Shown one piece after another: positions 33,664 to 45,439 of a stretch of 64,000 bases of DNA. Location: positions 1 through 64,000 of the forward strand of contig JACEEZ010018130.1 in the NCBI GenBank assembly GCA_016584305.1. The letters are read 5' to 3'. The DNA is from Chionoecetes opilio (taxonomy: Eukaryota; Arthropoda; Malacostraca; Decapoda; Majidae). Within the stretch, counting starts at the first letter, position 1, and every line of letters begins with the position of its first letter. The notes beneath the pieces were generated by a model. The model was not told the origin of the DNA. It did no database searches and was given only the letters and a program-made list of their open reading frames with translations. Both the position numbers and the translations under genes were made by a program.

Positions 33664-36600
33664 TAGGGTACGCCGTAGGTCCAATGAAAAGTGAAATATA
33701 GATTATTTCAAATTTGGCAGGGTGTTTTCTTATGTAAAATTGAATTTCAAGGGTGGTTTGTCCTCTTCAACCTTTTGGTTTGGGGCCACTTCTTGCTATG
33801 AAAAAATTTGGATTTTTAATTTTTTAATGCAAAACATAGCTTAGCCCCGCTAAAGTAACGGTTTCATTTGCACCATCATCAATCTTGATCGTCTTTTTCA
33901 GGATGGCTTTCTCCTTGTAAACCAAGTGGGTCGAAGCCCGCAACTAGACAGAGCTCTGGATCCAGATTGGCCGCCTTTTGGCGGTGGACGAGAGTTTGCT
34001 GAGAGTGAGGTGCCTACGTATCGCGGCGTGATAAGAGGGGAATCCTTCTCCAAGAACTCAGCGGCACCCGGGGAGGGTGTTGACAAGCGGGGGTACCCAG
34101 TGAGAGACATGCGAAGGATCTGACCCCATGGTGCTTGCCCAGTGGAAGAAATAAAAACGCCCAGTTTGCACCTCCAGTGGTTGTTTTTGACCGGTCCGTG
34201 ACCAGAAGAAGATAATTTTTGGAAGAAGGTTAGTGAAGTGATGAGAGACAGAGCAACTAAAGCAGTAAAGGAATCGTGGAGAAGAAAGGACAGGCTTGTT
34301 GACATAACGGCCGGGCCCTCACACGATCTTTTTCTGAAAAGACCAGGAATCCCATGACCCAAACCCCCCAGCTGTGCCACGCGGAGAGCACACGTGCAGT
34401 GTGACTGCCCCCTGGCCAGCAAAGTCCACTACTTTAGACCTGGAGTGGCTGTACTACCAGAGGATCAAAGTTGGGGAGGAGAGTGCAATGATGATGACAG
34501 GGGTAGACAAGAATGAGACGCATAGAAAAGTGAAAGCAGCAAAGGGGAAAGCAGTTGGAAGGGGGAGGCAAAGCTGAAGAAGCAGAAGCAGAAAGATGAA
34601 AAGGTCAGACGTCTTGAGCTGCAGGAGCAGATGTTCCTGGACCAGGCTGAAGTCACCAAAGGATTCTGAGGATGGGACGGAGGGGGTCGTTCACCCTGCC
34701 CCCAGAGGAAAGAGGCAGGAGCAACAGGAAAGGCTGCCATACTGGTAGACCGACTGCTCAGGGAGAAGGGTGGGGTCCCTGGCACCCCTTGTGATGCAGT
34801 ACTTGGACAGGCCCGCTGCAAGAAGAAACACAATGCCAGTCCGGAACCTGGCGCTGGCAAGCATCCGGTTCGACGTTCCGCCACTGCTGCTGCTGCCTTG
34901 GCTTCTGGATTCCCCCAGGACCTTATCGCTGAACGGCCACCTCTCTCCAGGACATGTCGTACCTGGTCTGCGATCCTAACAAGGTGAGGAGGGCCAGGGA
35001 GGATGCCATGGCATCGGCCAGGGACCTTGACCCGGGGAAGCACCAGGGGACCAAAATAGTTGGATTGGGTTACGATGGGAGGAAGGACAAGACCAGGGCG
35101 ATGGTGCCCGACAGCTATGGGAGAAGAATGGAAACTGCACCCAAGGTTGATCAGGGAGGAGCATGTGTCAGTGACAGAGAAGCCATCTGGAAGGTACCTT
35201 TGGCACTTTGTACCAGAGGACCCCGTGCCACCTGAGAAGCCTGCGTTCAAGGTGGCTCAGGCTCTCTATGATCTGCTGCTGACATACGACTCCACCGTCT
35301 CACTGATCGTACTGCAAGGTGACTTAACTAAGGCCAACACGGGGGGGAAGGGGGTACTCACCCCCCATTTGGAGAAGATCCTGGGACGCAAGCTCTTCTG
35401 GAGTATATGCGTGTTGCACACAAACGAGTTGCCCCTGCGCCACCTTATCACCAGCATCGACGGGCCTACCTCATCTGATACTGGCTTCACGGGTCCAGTG
35501 TGCAGTCTGCTGTCCAGCTTGAATGAGATGCAGTACAACGCAGAGTTCAGAGGAGTGCCAGGCGGTGAAGATCTCACGGAGATACCGGAGTATATCCTGG
35601 TCAACATGTCCACTGACCAGCAGTCTCCTACCAGCTGGTCCAGGCTGTGAAGCGGGGCGTTCTCCCGTCCGAGCTGCAGGAGATCAAGTGTGGCAAGGTG
35701 TCCCACTCCAGATGGCTCACCACAGCCCAGTCGCTCGTGTACATGTGGACCAGGGAAAAATGGACTGATGGCAAAGAACTGAACACCCCGGAAATCATAG
35801 TCAAGTACTGCCTGCAGGTGCATTTTAAACCTACTACGACATCAAGGTTCACCACAGACTAGAAGACGGCCCCAAGCACATCCTCACGCAGCTCAGAGTG
35901 ATGAGGTCGCAGCCCAAGAAGGTCCAAACAGCTGTGGACCTTCTACGTGCGGCAGAGCATGGTTCGCACAATCAGAAGTGTCCTCCTCTCGCTGATAGGG
36001 GAGAGAGTCAGAGTGAGGGACGACCGCAGCGTTACGCCGTGACCCAGATTTGAAGCTGAGGGCTGGCGAGGAGTATGGGACACCAGTGTAAGACCTCGCA
36101 TCACACAGCTGAACTTGTGCAGCCCACCAGCTTGCAGGACATGATCAGCTGGGCAGGCCTGGTCCAGGTGTGCACGAGCAGCCAGCATTCACCTGTTCAC
36201 TGTCCGGGGTATCAGACCAGAGAGTCCTGGTCAGCCGTACAAGGTTCCGGAGTTCCTATTCACACTCAGAGCACCGAAACGAGCGTGAAGCAGGTGACAG
36301 AGGCTGCGGCTGCAGTTTGGTGGGGCAGCAGGCCAGAGACGGGTTCATCAGGGCTCGGGCCCACCACCGGGAGACCATGCTGCTTCAGGTCTAAAGAAGG
36401 GACATGATGGACACGTTCTAGGCAACGTCGAGGCTGTGACACTGTGATGTAGTGCCTGATGAACCAACTGATCAGAAAGAGCTTTAACCACGCTATTCAT
36501 TTGGAACTCATAGCAAAAACATGTTTTGACCAAAACCGGACACTGCGTACTATTAAGCAATTATTCGATAAGGGTGCAATATAAAGTTGCGATTTTGCAT

Positions 36601-36719
36601 AGTAAGAATTGCTCAAATGCAAAAATGGAAACAGATAAAATCGTCTTAGAAATTCCATTTTACATAGGAAATTGGCATGCATAGTGAGAAAAAGAATTTT
36701 GTTGATACGGCGTACCCTA
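33664..36719. mobile_element. DNA transposon with GGGTACGCCGTA terminal inverted repeats
   Basis: A perfect 14-base terminal inverted repeat, TAGGGTACGCCGTA (33664-33677) and TACGGCGTACCCTA (36706-36719), bounds 3056 bases. Second, subterminal inverted matches (33727-33748 against 36649-36670, 20 of 22 bases) lie 63 and 49 bases in from the ends. If the repeat starts at GGG, the flanking TA on each side could be a 2-bp target duplication. Inside is one plus-strand transposase-like coding region, 33898-36400. No other gene is present. Confidence 0.8.
33898..36400 (+). pseudogene. Transposase-like ORF of an unnamed invertebrate family
   Basis: Pieces in three plus frames join into one protein-like order. 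N-terminal FLLVNQVGRSPQLDRALDPD (33910 on); VMRDRATKAVKESWRRKDRL (about 34240); a Cys-rich ARRAHVQCDCPLA-like stretch (34370); and REEHVSVTEKPSGRYLW (35155). The core follows, with LGRKLFWSICVLHTNELPLR and HLITSIDGPTSSDTGFTGPV (35380-35500), NMSTDQQ (35605), CGKVSHSRWLTTAQSLVYMW (35690-35750), and a C-terminal TESVKQVTEA / ARDGFIRARAHHRETML end (36280-36394). I recognise this conserved core from uncharacterised proteins of many aquatic invertebrates but know no name or function. A D then NTGGKG ahead of the core could be part of an acidic catalytic site; this is a guess. An AG acceptor-like TTTTTCAG|G at 33894-33901 may mark an intron end. Minus-strand frames (33898-34422, 34465-35250, 35266-35823) are shadows. 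Confidence 0.65.
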
Positions 36720-37930
36720 CTGTCCAGGCGTCCTACGACAACAAACCCGTTATTTATTTATCAACAAAAAGGGGGGGGGGCACGAAGTGGAACACTCGCC
36801 GACTCCGGCGAAAAATCCTATTGGCGACAGTTATCGGTATGGTTTTGAGCATAATCGATTAATGAGGCATTCAATTTAGTACAGAATTCCTGTGGCAGGA
36901 GATGGGGCCCTCAACCACTGAATGCCTCATATATGCTTCATTTGGGCCAAGTGAATGCCTCATATATTAATAGGATCAAAACCATAACCTATAAACTGAG
37001 TGCCCGATAGAATTCTCGGCCGAATTCGGTGAGTGTTTCACTTCGTGCCCCCCCCCCCTTTTGTTGATAAATAAAGCGCGGTTTGTTGTCGTAGGGACGC
37101 CTGGACATGCCTTTGTTGTTCAACAAGTCAATATAAATATTAGTTATATTCCCCAAAAACGCCGTGCGCAGAGTTCCCGTTCTCTTTAGTTAGTGTGTTG
37201 ATCAACACGCCTTTGTTAGTAAACGGGACGCATTTCGTAAACAGACACTTGCTCACACGACACCGGTGGTCGCGTGGGCAAGTGTCTGTTCCGAAAAGAG
37301 GCGTTTACGAACAAAGGCAAGAAAACGGGTGTTGAGGGAATACTTACTATATTGACTTGATCAAAAAAGCATGTCCAGGCGTCTTACGCAACAAAAACCG
37401 TCTTTATTTATCAAACAAAAGGGAGAGGGAGGGGCACGAATGTGGAACTACTCACCCGACGGTCGGCGAGAAATTCCTATCGGCGACAGTTAATAGGTAT
37501 GGTTTGGAGCATATATGATATATGAGGCATTCAATTTCGTACAGGAAATTGTCTGTGAGCAGGACAAAGAAAGATTGCATCTTTCTGTGTCTGCTTCACA
37601 GGACATCTATGTACGAAATAGAATGTCTCCGTATACATATTATGCTCAAAAAACCATACCTATAACTGTGAGACGGATAAGAATTCTCGCGACTGTCGAC
37701 GAGTGTTCCACTTCGTGCCCCCCCCCACCCCCCCACCCCCCCCCCCCCCGCCTTTGTTGATAAATAAAAACGGGTTTGTTGTCGTAAGGACGTCCCGGGA
37801 CATGCCTTTGTGATTCGAGTAGAATATTAGGAAGTATTCCCCTCAACACCCGTTCCTTTGCCTTTGTTAGTAAACGGACTGCTTTTCGTTAAAACAGGTA
37901 CCACTGCCAACGCGCACCGGCACACAGACC
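36720..37930. repeat. Compound foldback block
   Basis: A unit starting TGTCCAGGCGTC and containing TTTATCAAC(A)AAAAGG(G)n, CACGAAGTGGAACACTC and GGCGACAGTTAT occurs four times. Two copies run forward (36721-36870, 37373-37535) and two inverted (36960-37110, 37630-37805), making two hairpins. Between them 37113-37375 is itself a palindrome centred near 37267 on ACACCGGTGG-like sequence with CAAGTGTCTGTT/AACAGACACTTG arms. Half of that palindrome recurs at 37800-37925. The C and G runs have variable length. No gene. Confidence 0.78.
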
Positions 37931-38056
37931 CCGCGGTCCAACGGGAAATGTCACGTTTTCCCTATGGCCAGTCCGCCCTTGTAATATGTATTTGTGTGTG
38001 TGTTGTGTGTGTGTGTGGGTGTGTGTCGTGTGTGTGTGGTGTGTGTGTGTGTATGT

Positions 38057-38352
38057 ATTCATCTAGTTGTATTTACAGGGCCAGAGCAACGCTCGTGTGG
38101 CCCCGTCTCCAAGCAACATTTTTATATCATTCATCACCTTAGTGCTATGTGTTGGCCGAAGCCAGCAACCCCGGAGAGCAGTCACAAACCCCGGGCTAAA
38201 CAACCCGGTACCAATTCACTGTTTTTTTTTCCTGGTGGACAGGGGCTCAGGCTTTAAGGAAAAAACCCATTTGTTTTCCGCTCAGCCGGGTACGAACCCA
38301 GGACTTATCGGTGGTGGACCCGAGTGCTATCCCTCTACACCACGGAGTACCC
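38057..38352 (-). repeat. tRNA-derived SINE of decapod type
   Basis: The minus-strand head at 38285-38352 has A-box TGGTGTAGAGGGATAGC and B-box GGGTTCGTACCC. The other end carries CTAGTTGTATTTACAGGGCC on the plus strand, a motif I associate with decapod SINEs. It is embedded in TG microsatellite on both sides (37994-38055 and 38353-38430). Confidence 0.78.
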
Positions 38353-38429
38353 ATGTGTGTGTGTGTGTGGGTGTGTGTGTGTGTGTGTGTGGTGTGTGTT
38401 GTATGTGTCGTGTGTGCACGTGCGCGTGC

Positions 38430-38852
38430 GGGGTGAGCTCAGGCATATTTATTACGATTGACAGATAGGATGAATAGATAGTTTGATTGATTAATTGGAT
38501 AGAGAGATGGGACTGATGGATTAATAAAAAAAAATAATGTGTATAAAACTAAAATATGCACTTAAGTTTTGCACAAAGTAAATTCCTGAATTACCTGAAA
38601 AAAATATTTCACGGTAGGCTGGTGAATTTCATGACAATATTTCATGGACAAGATTAGAACTAAATTGTCATGTACAGATGAAAATGAGGAAGAGATCTCT
38701 GTCGTTGACGAGTTTGCTTGTCTAGACTATAATGAAGGAGCCGATCTTGTCATAGTGACAAGATTTCGGCGATTCTGGTTTAACAGTGGCACTCTAAACA
38801 GAAAAAAACTTGGTCTGTGTGACAAGAAAAAGCTTGTTATGCGAAACATGTC
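38430..38852. other. Unassigned stretch before the LTR element
   Basis: It holds a 100-codon plus frame (38644-38946) starting MDKIRTKLSCTDENEEEISV that runs on into the LTR. No domain is recognised and it is probably chance. Confidence 0.4.
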
Positions 38853-39078
38853 TGTATATTATATATTGATGGATGTACCATATTACAATTATAATATATG
38901 TTATGGAAGACTTAAGTTTAGGTTAATAGGATTGATTTTAAAGTAAAGAATTTATTTGTTATGGTAGCGGCATGCATTAATGGAACAAATATAAAATACT
39001 TGGACACGACCTGATAAAGACTTTCGTCCTTCCTCCCATATTTGTGCTCATATAATGCACATTGACCATTAACATAAA
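38853..39078 (+). repeat. 5' LTR of Ty3/Gypsy element
   Basis: About 226 bases, from TGTATATTATATAT to AACATAAA. A direct copy lies at 46375-46603. The two share GGTAGCGGCATGCATTA and GACACGACCTGA blocks, with roughly one difference per ten bases. Confidence 0.82.
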
Positions 39079-39096
39079 TGGTGTTGTCAGGGTGTA
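39079..39096 (+). promoter_or_regulatory. Primer-binding site of the Gypsy element
   Basis: TGGTGTTGTCAGGGTG starts directly after the 5' LTR. It begins with the TGG complementary to a tRNA CCA end, as a minus-strand primer site should. I cannot assign the tRNA with certainty. Confidence 0.65.
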
Positions 39097-41452
39097 ATAG
39101 ATCCCAGCGCATTTGTTGGCAAGCGGGGGCATTGTTCTTACTCTGGAGGAGAAAGAGAAGCAGTATATCGCTGATGTGATTTGTGCGGCGCCGGGTCTCC
39201 CGACTGCTCTCTAAGACCACCAAACATGAGTGCTAGTCGGCTACTGGACCTGTCTCCTTAGAAGGTTTAATGCTGCTGAAAAGTGGAAGTGTTCTGCCAA
39301 AGGAATTTGAAATATACCTCATCAGCTCAGAGAAGATGACAGAAAGTGAGTAACTCGCGTCCTCTTACTTCACTGTGGGGGGAGAGAATTACTGGATATT
39401 TGTAACACACTACCCTATTGGGAAAATGACAAAAAAGAATACAAGAAATGATCTGTTCTGAATGTGCATTTGGAGCGAAAGAAGTAGTAACCCATGCAAA
39501 GAGGTACTTATTTAACACCAGAATGCAGCAGCAGATGAGTCTTTGACAGTTTTGTTCACAGACTAAGGAAGAGGGCCAAAAATGCCATTTGGCACACTAA
39601 GAGATGAATTAATCAGAGGACAGAATCATTTGTGGCATTTTTTATGAGGAATCTCAGAGGCGATGTTAAGGTTAGATGATACACTCTAGAAGAAGTGATG
39701 AAGAATGTAGAGTCCATGGAAGTAAGTGAAGAGGCATATGAAGGAAATCCTGACTGCGCCAGTAAACTCCAAAATACATACAGCAAGGCTAAGCCTAAGG
39801 CCTAACAAAGAAGCCAGTTCCGGGCCCCCAGAGGAGTGAAGCCAAACAAAGGTGCAAGTTCTGCGGATTCCAGCATGTCTACGTTGCGATCTCGCCTGCT
39901 GCTGATAAGGACCGGTATGCAGGTGGACGACGAGGACATTTCCAGAGTAGATGCAGTTTGAAAGGGTTCGTTGAAAAACACTCACAAGGAAAATTCGGCA
40001 AGCCACAGAGAAGATGAGTCATACGGGTCTGACGAGGGTTTGAGAAAGCAGTGTCAGGCCATAATCTGCAGGAAGGATGTGCACCCAAGTTTAATCGTGC
40101 ACGTCACACAGAGAGGTGAAGTGATCGCATTGCACTTAAAATTTCATGATCAAGATGTTTCATTTTAAAGCCCAGGTGGATACAGGAGCAGAGTGGGTTG
40201 TAATTGCCCAGTATAGTATTTACAACAAAATGAAAAACCAAAGACCCAGAACTCTTGAAAACAAGGACTGTCCTGTAGCCTTTCACCAGGGGACAAAGTA
40301 AAGCCAATGGGAAAAAATTGAGATTATAGGCAACATGACTCTAAGGAAATATCAGTTTGTTTTTATGTTGTAGAGATTGAGTGTATGCCATTGCTGAGTA
40401 AAAGTACCTGTGAAATGTTGGTGTGGTCAAGTTAGTAAGACAGCTTGTGGGAATCAACTTCATCTCTGATTGGCAATTCATGACTAAATATGCTAACGTC
40501 TGTGTTTACGAGTCCTGGGATGCTGATGGTGTAATCATTTAGATACCGGATCTAGTGTAACCGGTGGCACCATCCTACTAGAAAAGTCCTGTGGGCCTTT
40601 ACGAAAGATCGTCTCAAAGCTAATCTAGATGAATGGAAATGCAAGGAGTCTTAGTCAAAAGAACGTAGTCCTATGACTGGGTAAATAGTATGGTGGTGGT
40701 AGAGAAAGGTGATAAACTAAGGTGTGTCGGACCAAAGACTTGAACAAATCTTTGAAAAGACAGCATTACCCACCATTGAGGAAGTATAGGTCACTAGACT
40801 TGGCTAGTGACTAAGGTGTTTTCTGTACTGATGCAACCAAGGGTTTTGGCAACTACTGGTAGATGAGAGTCTTGTAAATATCTGACATTAACACCATGCT
40901 TTGGCAGATACAGGTATTTGCGTCTTCCTTTTGGAATCAGCCCAGCACCCGAGATCTAGCAGAGGCGGATGCAAGGAATTGTTTGATGACTTAGAGGGAG
41001 TAGTAAAATATCATGGATGATATATTGATTTTATGGCCGTTACTGATGAGGAGCATGATGCAAGATTAGGCCCAAAGTTAGCAAAGAAGTAGAGAAAAAA
41101 AACCTAAGTTAAACCCTAGAAACTAAAGCTAAAGACTGATCATGTAGACTACATTGTTTACACCTAACTTATAGATGGATAAAGCCAGTCTTAAGAAAGT
41201 AGAAGTGATTTCTAAGTTACCTGCTCCCTCAAGACAAAACTGAACTGCTGAGATTCATGGGGCATGAACATTATTTAGCCAAAGTTTGTACTAGAATGTC
41301 AGACATAAATGAGCTTTAAGAAGAGATTGGAGAAAGATTGCTTGATTTCAAATGGGAACACGAGCAAGAGAATGTTTTAATAAACAATAAGAGACTGTAG
41401 GGGAAGCATCAGTTCTAAGGTTCTAGATGTAGTAAACCAGTCACTCTTATGT

Positions 41453-41752
41453 GTGGATGCCTCAGCTTTTGCAGTTGGAGCTTGCATTTTACAGGAGATA
41501 AACCAAGTAGCATTACAGCCAGGTCCTTACGAAAAACTCAGAGAAACTATGCTCAAATTGGAAAAGGAGCTTCTTGCAATGTGGTTGCGGGCTGAAAAAT
41601 TTCATTCATACATGTATGGGAGATCTCAGATCACGGTGAGTCTGATCACAGACCTTGGAAACCATTTCAAAAGCCAACTTTCACAGCCCCACCCAGGGTT
41701 GCAAAGAATGCTCCTTAGGTACAGAAGTATTCTTTGGATGGTTCAAGTATAA
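41453..41752 (+). pseudogene. RNase H segment of the Gypsy pol (longest open piece)
   Basis: A 99-codon open stretch beginning MDASAFAVGACILQEIN, with the first RNase H aspartate (DAS), the glutamate helix (KLEKELLAMW) and a later aspartate (TDLGN). RNase H removes RNA from the RNA-DNA hybrid during reverse transcription. It is continuous here without a shift, which makes it the best part for placing this element in a Gypsy clade. Confidence 0.85.
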
Positions 41753-42861
41753 AAAGGGTATGAAAATGTACATCGCTGATGCGTGAGTAGGGCGTATACC
41801 TGGTCTGAGGAGTAGAAACCCACAGGTGATGAGTTCAAGTGAATTTGGTTAGTGTACCTGATGAGATTGTGCCTTGATTTAGAAATCTCAGAAAAAAACT
41901 AAAGAGGACACAAACTTGTACTAGTGAAAGAGGTTATATGGAGGGGTTGGTCTGAGATTAAGCACAAAACCCAGTCGGAAATTCATGCTTATGAACTTCA
42001 GAGATGAAATTAGTTGTGAAATGGTCTATTACATAAAATGAACAGAATTGTTGTCCCCAAAGGTGAGATCAAGTACTCAAGGAATCTGCACAAATCATCA
42101 GGTACTTTATCGGAGACATCATTAAGTAATTAGCTAGAAACCTTGTGTATGGCCTGCATGAGTGCGGAAACTAAAGGACTTGATTTAGCTCTGTGAAACA
42201 CTGTTAAATGCCTTTAGCAACCACCAAGTAAGGAAACCCTTGATGCCCCATGAAGGGCCACAACACTTGGCAAAAGCTAGGTTGCAGACTTATTTGAGCG
42301 TCATGGGCAGACAGTACCCTATTACTTGTTGATTATTTGTAGCAAGTTTGTAGAGTATGATGAACTGAAAACTACTCATACAATACCATGTGAAGTGTGG
42401 TAAGCGTCAGTTTGAAGACATGGAATCACTCAAACAGTGCATAGTGACAATGGGCCCCAATTTATTTCTAGAGAGTTTCAAAAATGTTTGTAAATCCTTT
42501 GGCATTGTTCATACTTCCGTCATCACCTTACATCCAAAAAAGCAATGGATGGCTGAGAAAGGTGTTCAGACAAGTGAAAAGGGTGATGCAAGAAAGCTCT
42601 GAAGGATGGTAAGGATGTTTATTTGAGCTTGTTGGACTATAGAAATACTCCTGGTCATTAGGAAACAGCGCGTCCCTCTCAGTTACTGTTTGGAGGAGAA
42701 CTCGCACCACCCCGCCGACCAGCCCTCAAACTATTACGCATGCAAATACAAGAATCCATTGAACATTAGGAACCATGCTAAGCGAAACAGAAAAGCAGAA
42801 ATTGTCTATGACAGGAGTTCAAAGGAACTAGATACTCTTGAAGAAGGGATGTAGTGAGAAT

Positions 42862-44959
42862 AATCAATCATCATGGGGGCATAGCCGGGGGCGCGTCCGC
42901 CTCGCCCACCCGACGGACGCCACTCCCGAGGGGTCACCACGCGCGACGTTACCATGTAGGATCCTTTTCCCATACCAAGCAGCTCTCTACAAGAAAAATC
43001 AACTGCCCAAGCCACGAGCTCGTGGGCGCCCCCTGACCTCCTCCACGCCGGATTGTTCTTACAGATACAATCCGATGGGAAGGATTCAGTTTCAGGGAGC
43101 GTGGGGGGCGGGGGGCCCCCACAGCCCATATAGCCGAAAGTTGTCGCTGACGGACTAGGCAGGTAATAGGCTCGATTCTGTCTCACGGTGCAAATTCGCT
43201 GATTTGAACACGTAATAATCCAAGCGATACCATGATGTCTGCGAAGACACTTATTACCAAAGGCAGTGATTTCGTCTCTTCAAGTCACTATTTAGTGGTC
43301 CAGTCTCACAACCATAGAGTAAGACAGGGTGATACAAGGACTTGAAAGATCCGAATCTGTTGTCTCTGCATCAGGTACCGACAACGCCAAATACTCCGCT
43401 GAGCGAGTCAAAACAACCGTGGGCTATGCCAATCCGCCGAAGACTTTCTGACGTGACCCGCGGTTCATTATGGGAATGCGCTACCAAGGTATGTAAAACT
43501 TTCCAAAGTCTCAATTGTCTCGCCCACACGCATGAACAGACTGTACTGCTTCATCTAGTTAAGTCTCCAACACAGGGACCTGGTCTTGAGCCCAGGACGG
43601 AACCTCAACGTCCAATGGCTTTGCCTCCTCGTGGCAGCGCCTAGAGAGCCATCACCAGGACCCTTTCAGCGATCTCAGCAAAGATTGACTGCATCATCGG
43701 CAAAAACAAGATCAGTGATCTTGGTGTGCCGACGGATGCTCCACAATCACTTTGATCTACAACCTTGTCCAATACCACAGCCATACAGCGTGAAAAGTGA
43801 TGGTGGCAAGGACGCACCCTTGCCTCATCCGTTTCACAGGAAAAAGAAGCTGGATACACCTGCCCCACACTTCCACAGCACTCTCAGTCCAGAATACAGA
43901 CCGTTATAAAACCAATAGTCCGCAGGAATCCCTCGAAGTCGCAGAAGATCCCAAACGTGACTCACAGATGGCACTGTGTCGTCAAACGCCTTCTTGAGAT
44001 CAAACATAGGCCTGCAAGCATCCCCTGTCGAAACTCACGTAGGCGTTCACCAGGACCACGAAGCGCTAGGATACGGTCCGTTGGTTGATTACCAGGCATG
44101 AAACCCAGGACTGCTGTGAGGTCTCTGATGCTTCACCAGATGACTGCGAAATTCCGTGTCAGCAATAGATGGGAAAGCATCTGCCTGGTACGCTGAAGCA
44201 GCGTTAATACCGCGGTAATTGTTGCAGGTCCTGACGGTCCCCTTTCCCTCTCCAGGATAGGGAACGACAGCCCCCTTTCCAGCAGGAGGAATGGACCCGA
44301 TGCCCACACGGCAGTCAGGACCAGCATGCAACCCGCGGCTCATGGCCTCACCCCCAGCTTTTGAGGAGCTCAGCACTGATATTACAAAAAACAAGATGGC
44401 CTTTTCCACACCTCAACTTTGCTAGCAGCCTCTATGACTTCGTCAAGAGAGGGGCGGTTTGTCAATGGGAGGATCCCGGCATCCCCACTGCCGGTAACCC
44501 AGTGGTGTGAAGCTGCTCTGTTGGAGGGGTCCACCGTGAACAACTGCCAAAAGTACTCAGCACAACGAGCCATCTGCCCACCACGTCGACACGAGGCGCC
44601 CATCTGCTGTTCGAATAGCCCCCCACTCGCCCGAGAAGGAGACTTGGAATGGAGCTTCTTCAGGGGCTCGGTAGGCGGGTCGGAGGTCATTAGCGTTCAA
44701 AGACCTCGACATACTCAGCGAGGGGACTCCTGACATACTCTCCTTGTCTCTCCCCCCAGGAGGGATTCTAGTCCGGGCCGGGGACAGAAGCCCTGTGCTG
44801 GTCCCTGGTTCCCAGACAGCCTTGGGCAGCGCGGACTCTCCGCGATTTTCTCCAGCGTCCCGTCGGAGACAAAACAACGCCTTGAACTCGGGCGCTCCCC
44901 CAATTACACTCCTTGGCAGCCTGTAGAGTTCCCGTTTTGAAGGTATCCACAGATACAGA
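42862..44959 (-). mobile_element. RTE-type LINE inserted in the Gypsy integrase
   Basis: Same family as 19321-21970 but without the endonuclease part. The minus strand shows the RT (GSIPPAGKGAVVPYPGEGKG region near 44280; LVFADDA-type region near 43700; VLLYG region near 43300) and the C-terminal tail (RVVTPREWRPSGGRGGRAPG, near 42900). The 3' tail TGATGATTGATT abuts the insertion point. TGAGAAT lies on both sides (42855-42861 and 44960-44966), giving a 7-base target duplication. The Gypsy coding sequence resumes right after it. Confidence 0.9.
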
Positions 44960-45233
44960 TGAGAATTAAAGATGGGTTTGAATTCTGAGCAAGGAAAAGC
45001 TGTTGTTGTGGCACCTAGGTCGTACTTAGTGAAGGATAATACACGACAAATTTATAGAAGAAACAGACATCACCTGATCAAAACCAAAGAAAATCTGCCT
45101 GTAGAGCCAACTAGTTCCTCTATGCAGCAGGGCACCTATGTATTTAGACAAGTTCCCACAGAAAAATAAAGTAGGACACCTTAAGAAAGGTTTGAGAATA
45201 AGGTAGCTGGTGTAAAATGGCCTAGGACCATTT

Positions 45234-45439
45234 ATAGGAATTCAAGTCCCCATATTTGCGCCTGGCGCCAGGTGTTGTTTCGCTGGCGGATGCCAGTTAA
45301 GTTTTTCTGGTGGCGGGAAAGGATTCCAGTCCTGTGGGAGGGATTTAGGCTCATAGTTGCCTCCCCACGAGTAGCAGGAGGCGCTAGCAAGAGACCACCG
45401 AAGTAAATTTGCATGTGTGGGTAAGCTGATAGGAATTCA
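45234..45439. mobile_element. Short insertion flanked by an 11-base direct repeat
   Basis: ATAGGAATTCA occurs at 45234-45244 and again at 45429-45439, with 184 bases between. This is what a SINE-sized insertion into the Gypsy pol 3' part would leave. The interior (GCGCCTGGCGCCAGGTG, AGTAGCAGGAGGCGC) has no recognised A/B boxes, so the class is unknown. Confidence 0.5.

Noticed and set aside
33898..34422. 174-codon minus-strand frame, and 261-codon minus frame at 34465-35250
   Set aside because: The opposite strand carries the transposase-like motifs in consistent order; the minus frames contain no known motif and are shadows.
38644..38946. 100-codon frame beginning MDKIRTKLSCTDENEEEISV
   Set aside because: No recognised domain and it runs into the 5' LTR; treated as chance.
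42806..43158. Recurring MGAYAGG-type minus/plus frames at three places (30-275, 19324-19554, 42838-43158)
   Set aside because: They are the antisense of the conserved C-terminal end of the RTE LINE and not a separate conserved protein.
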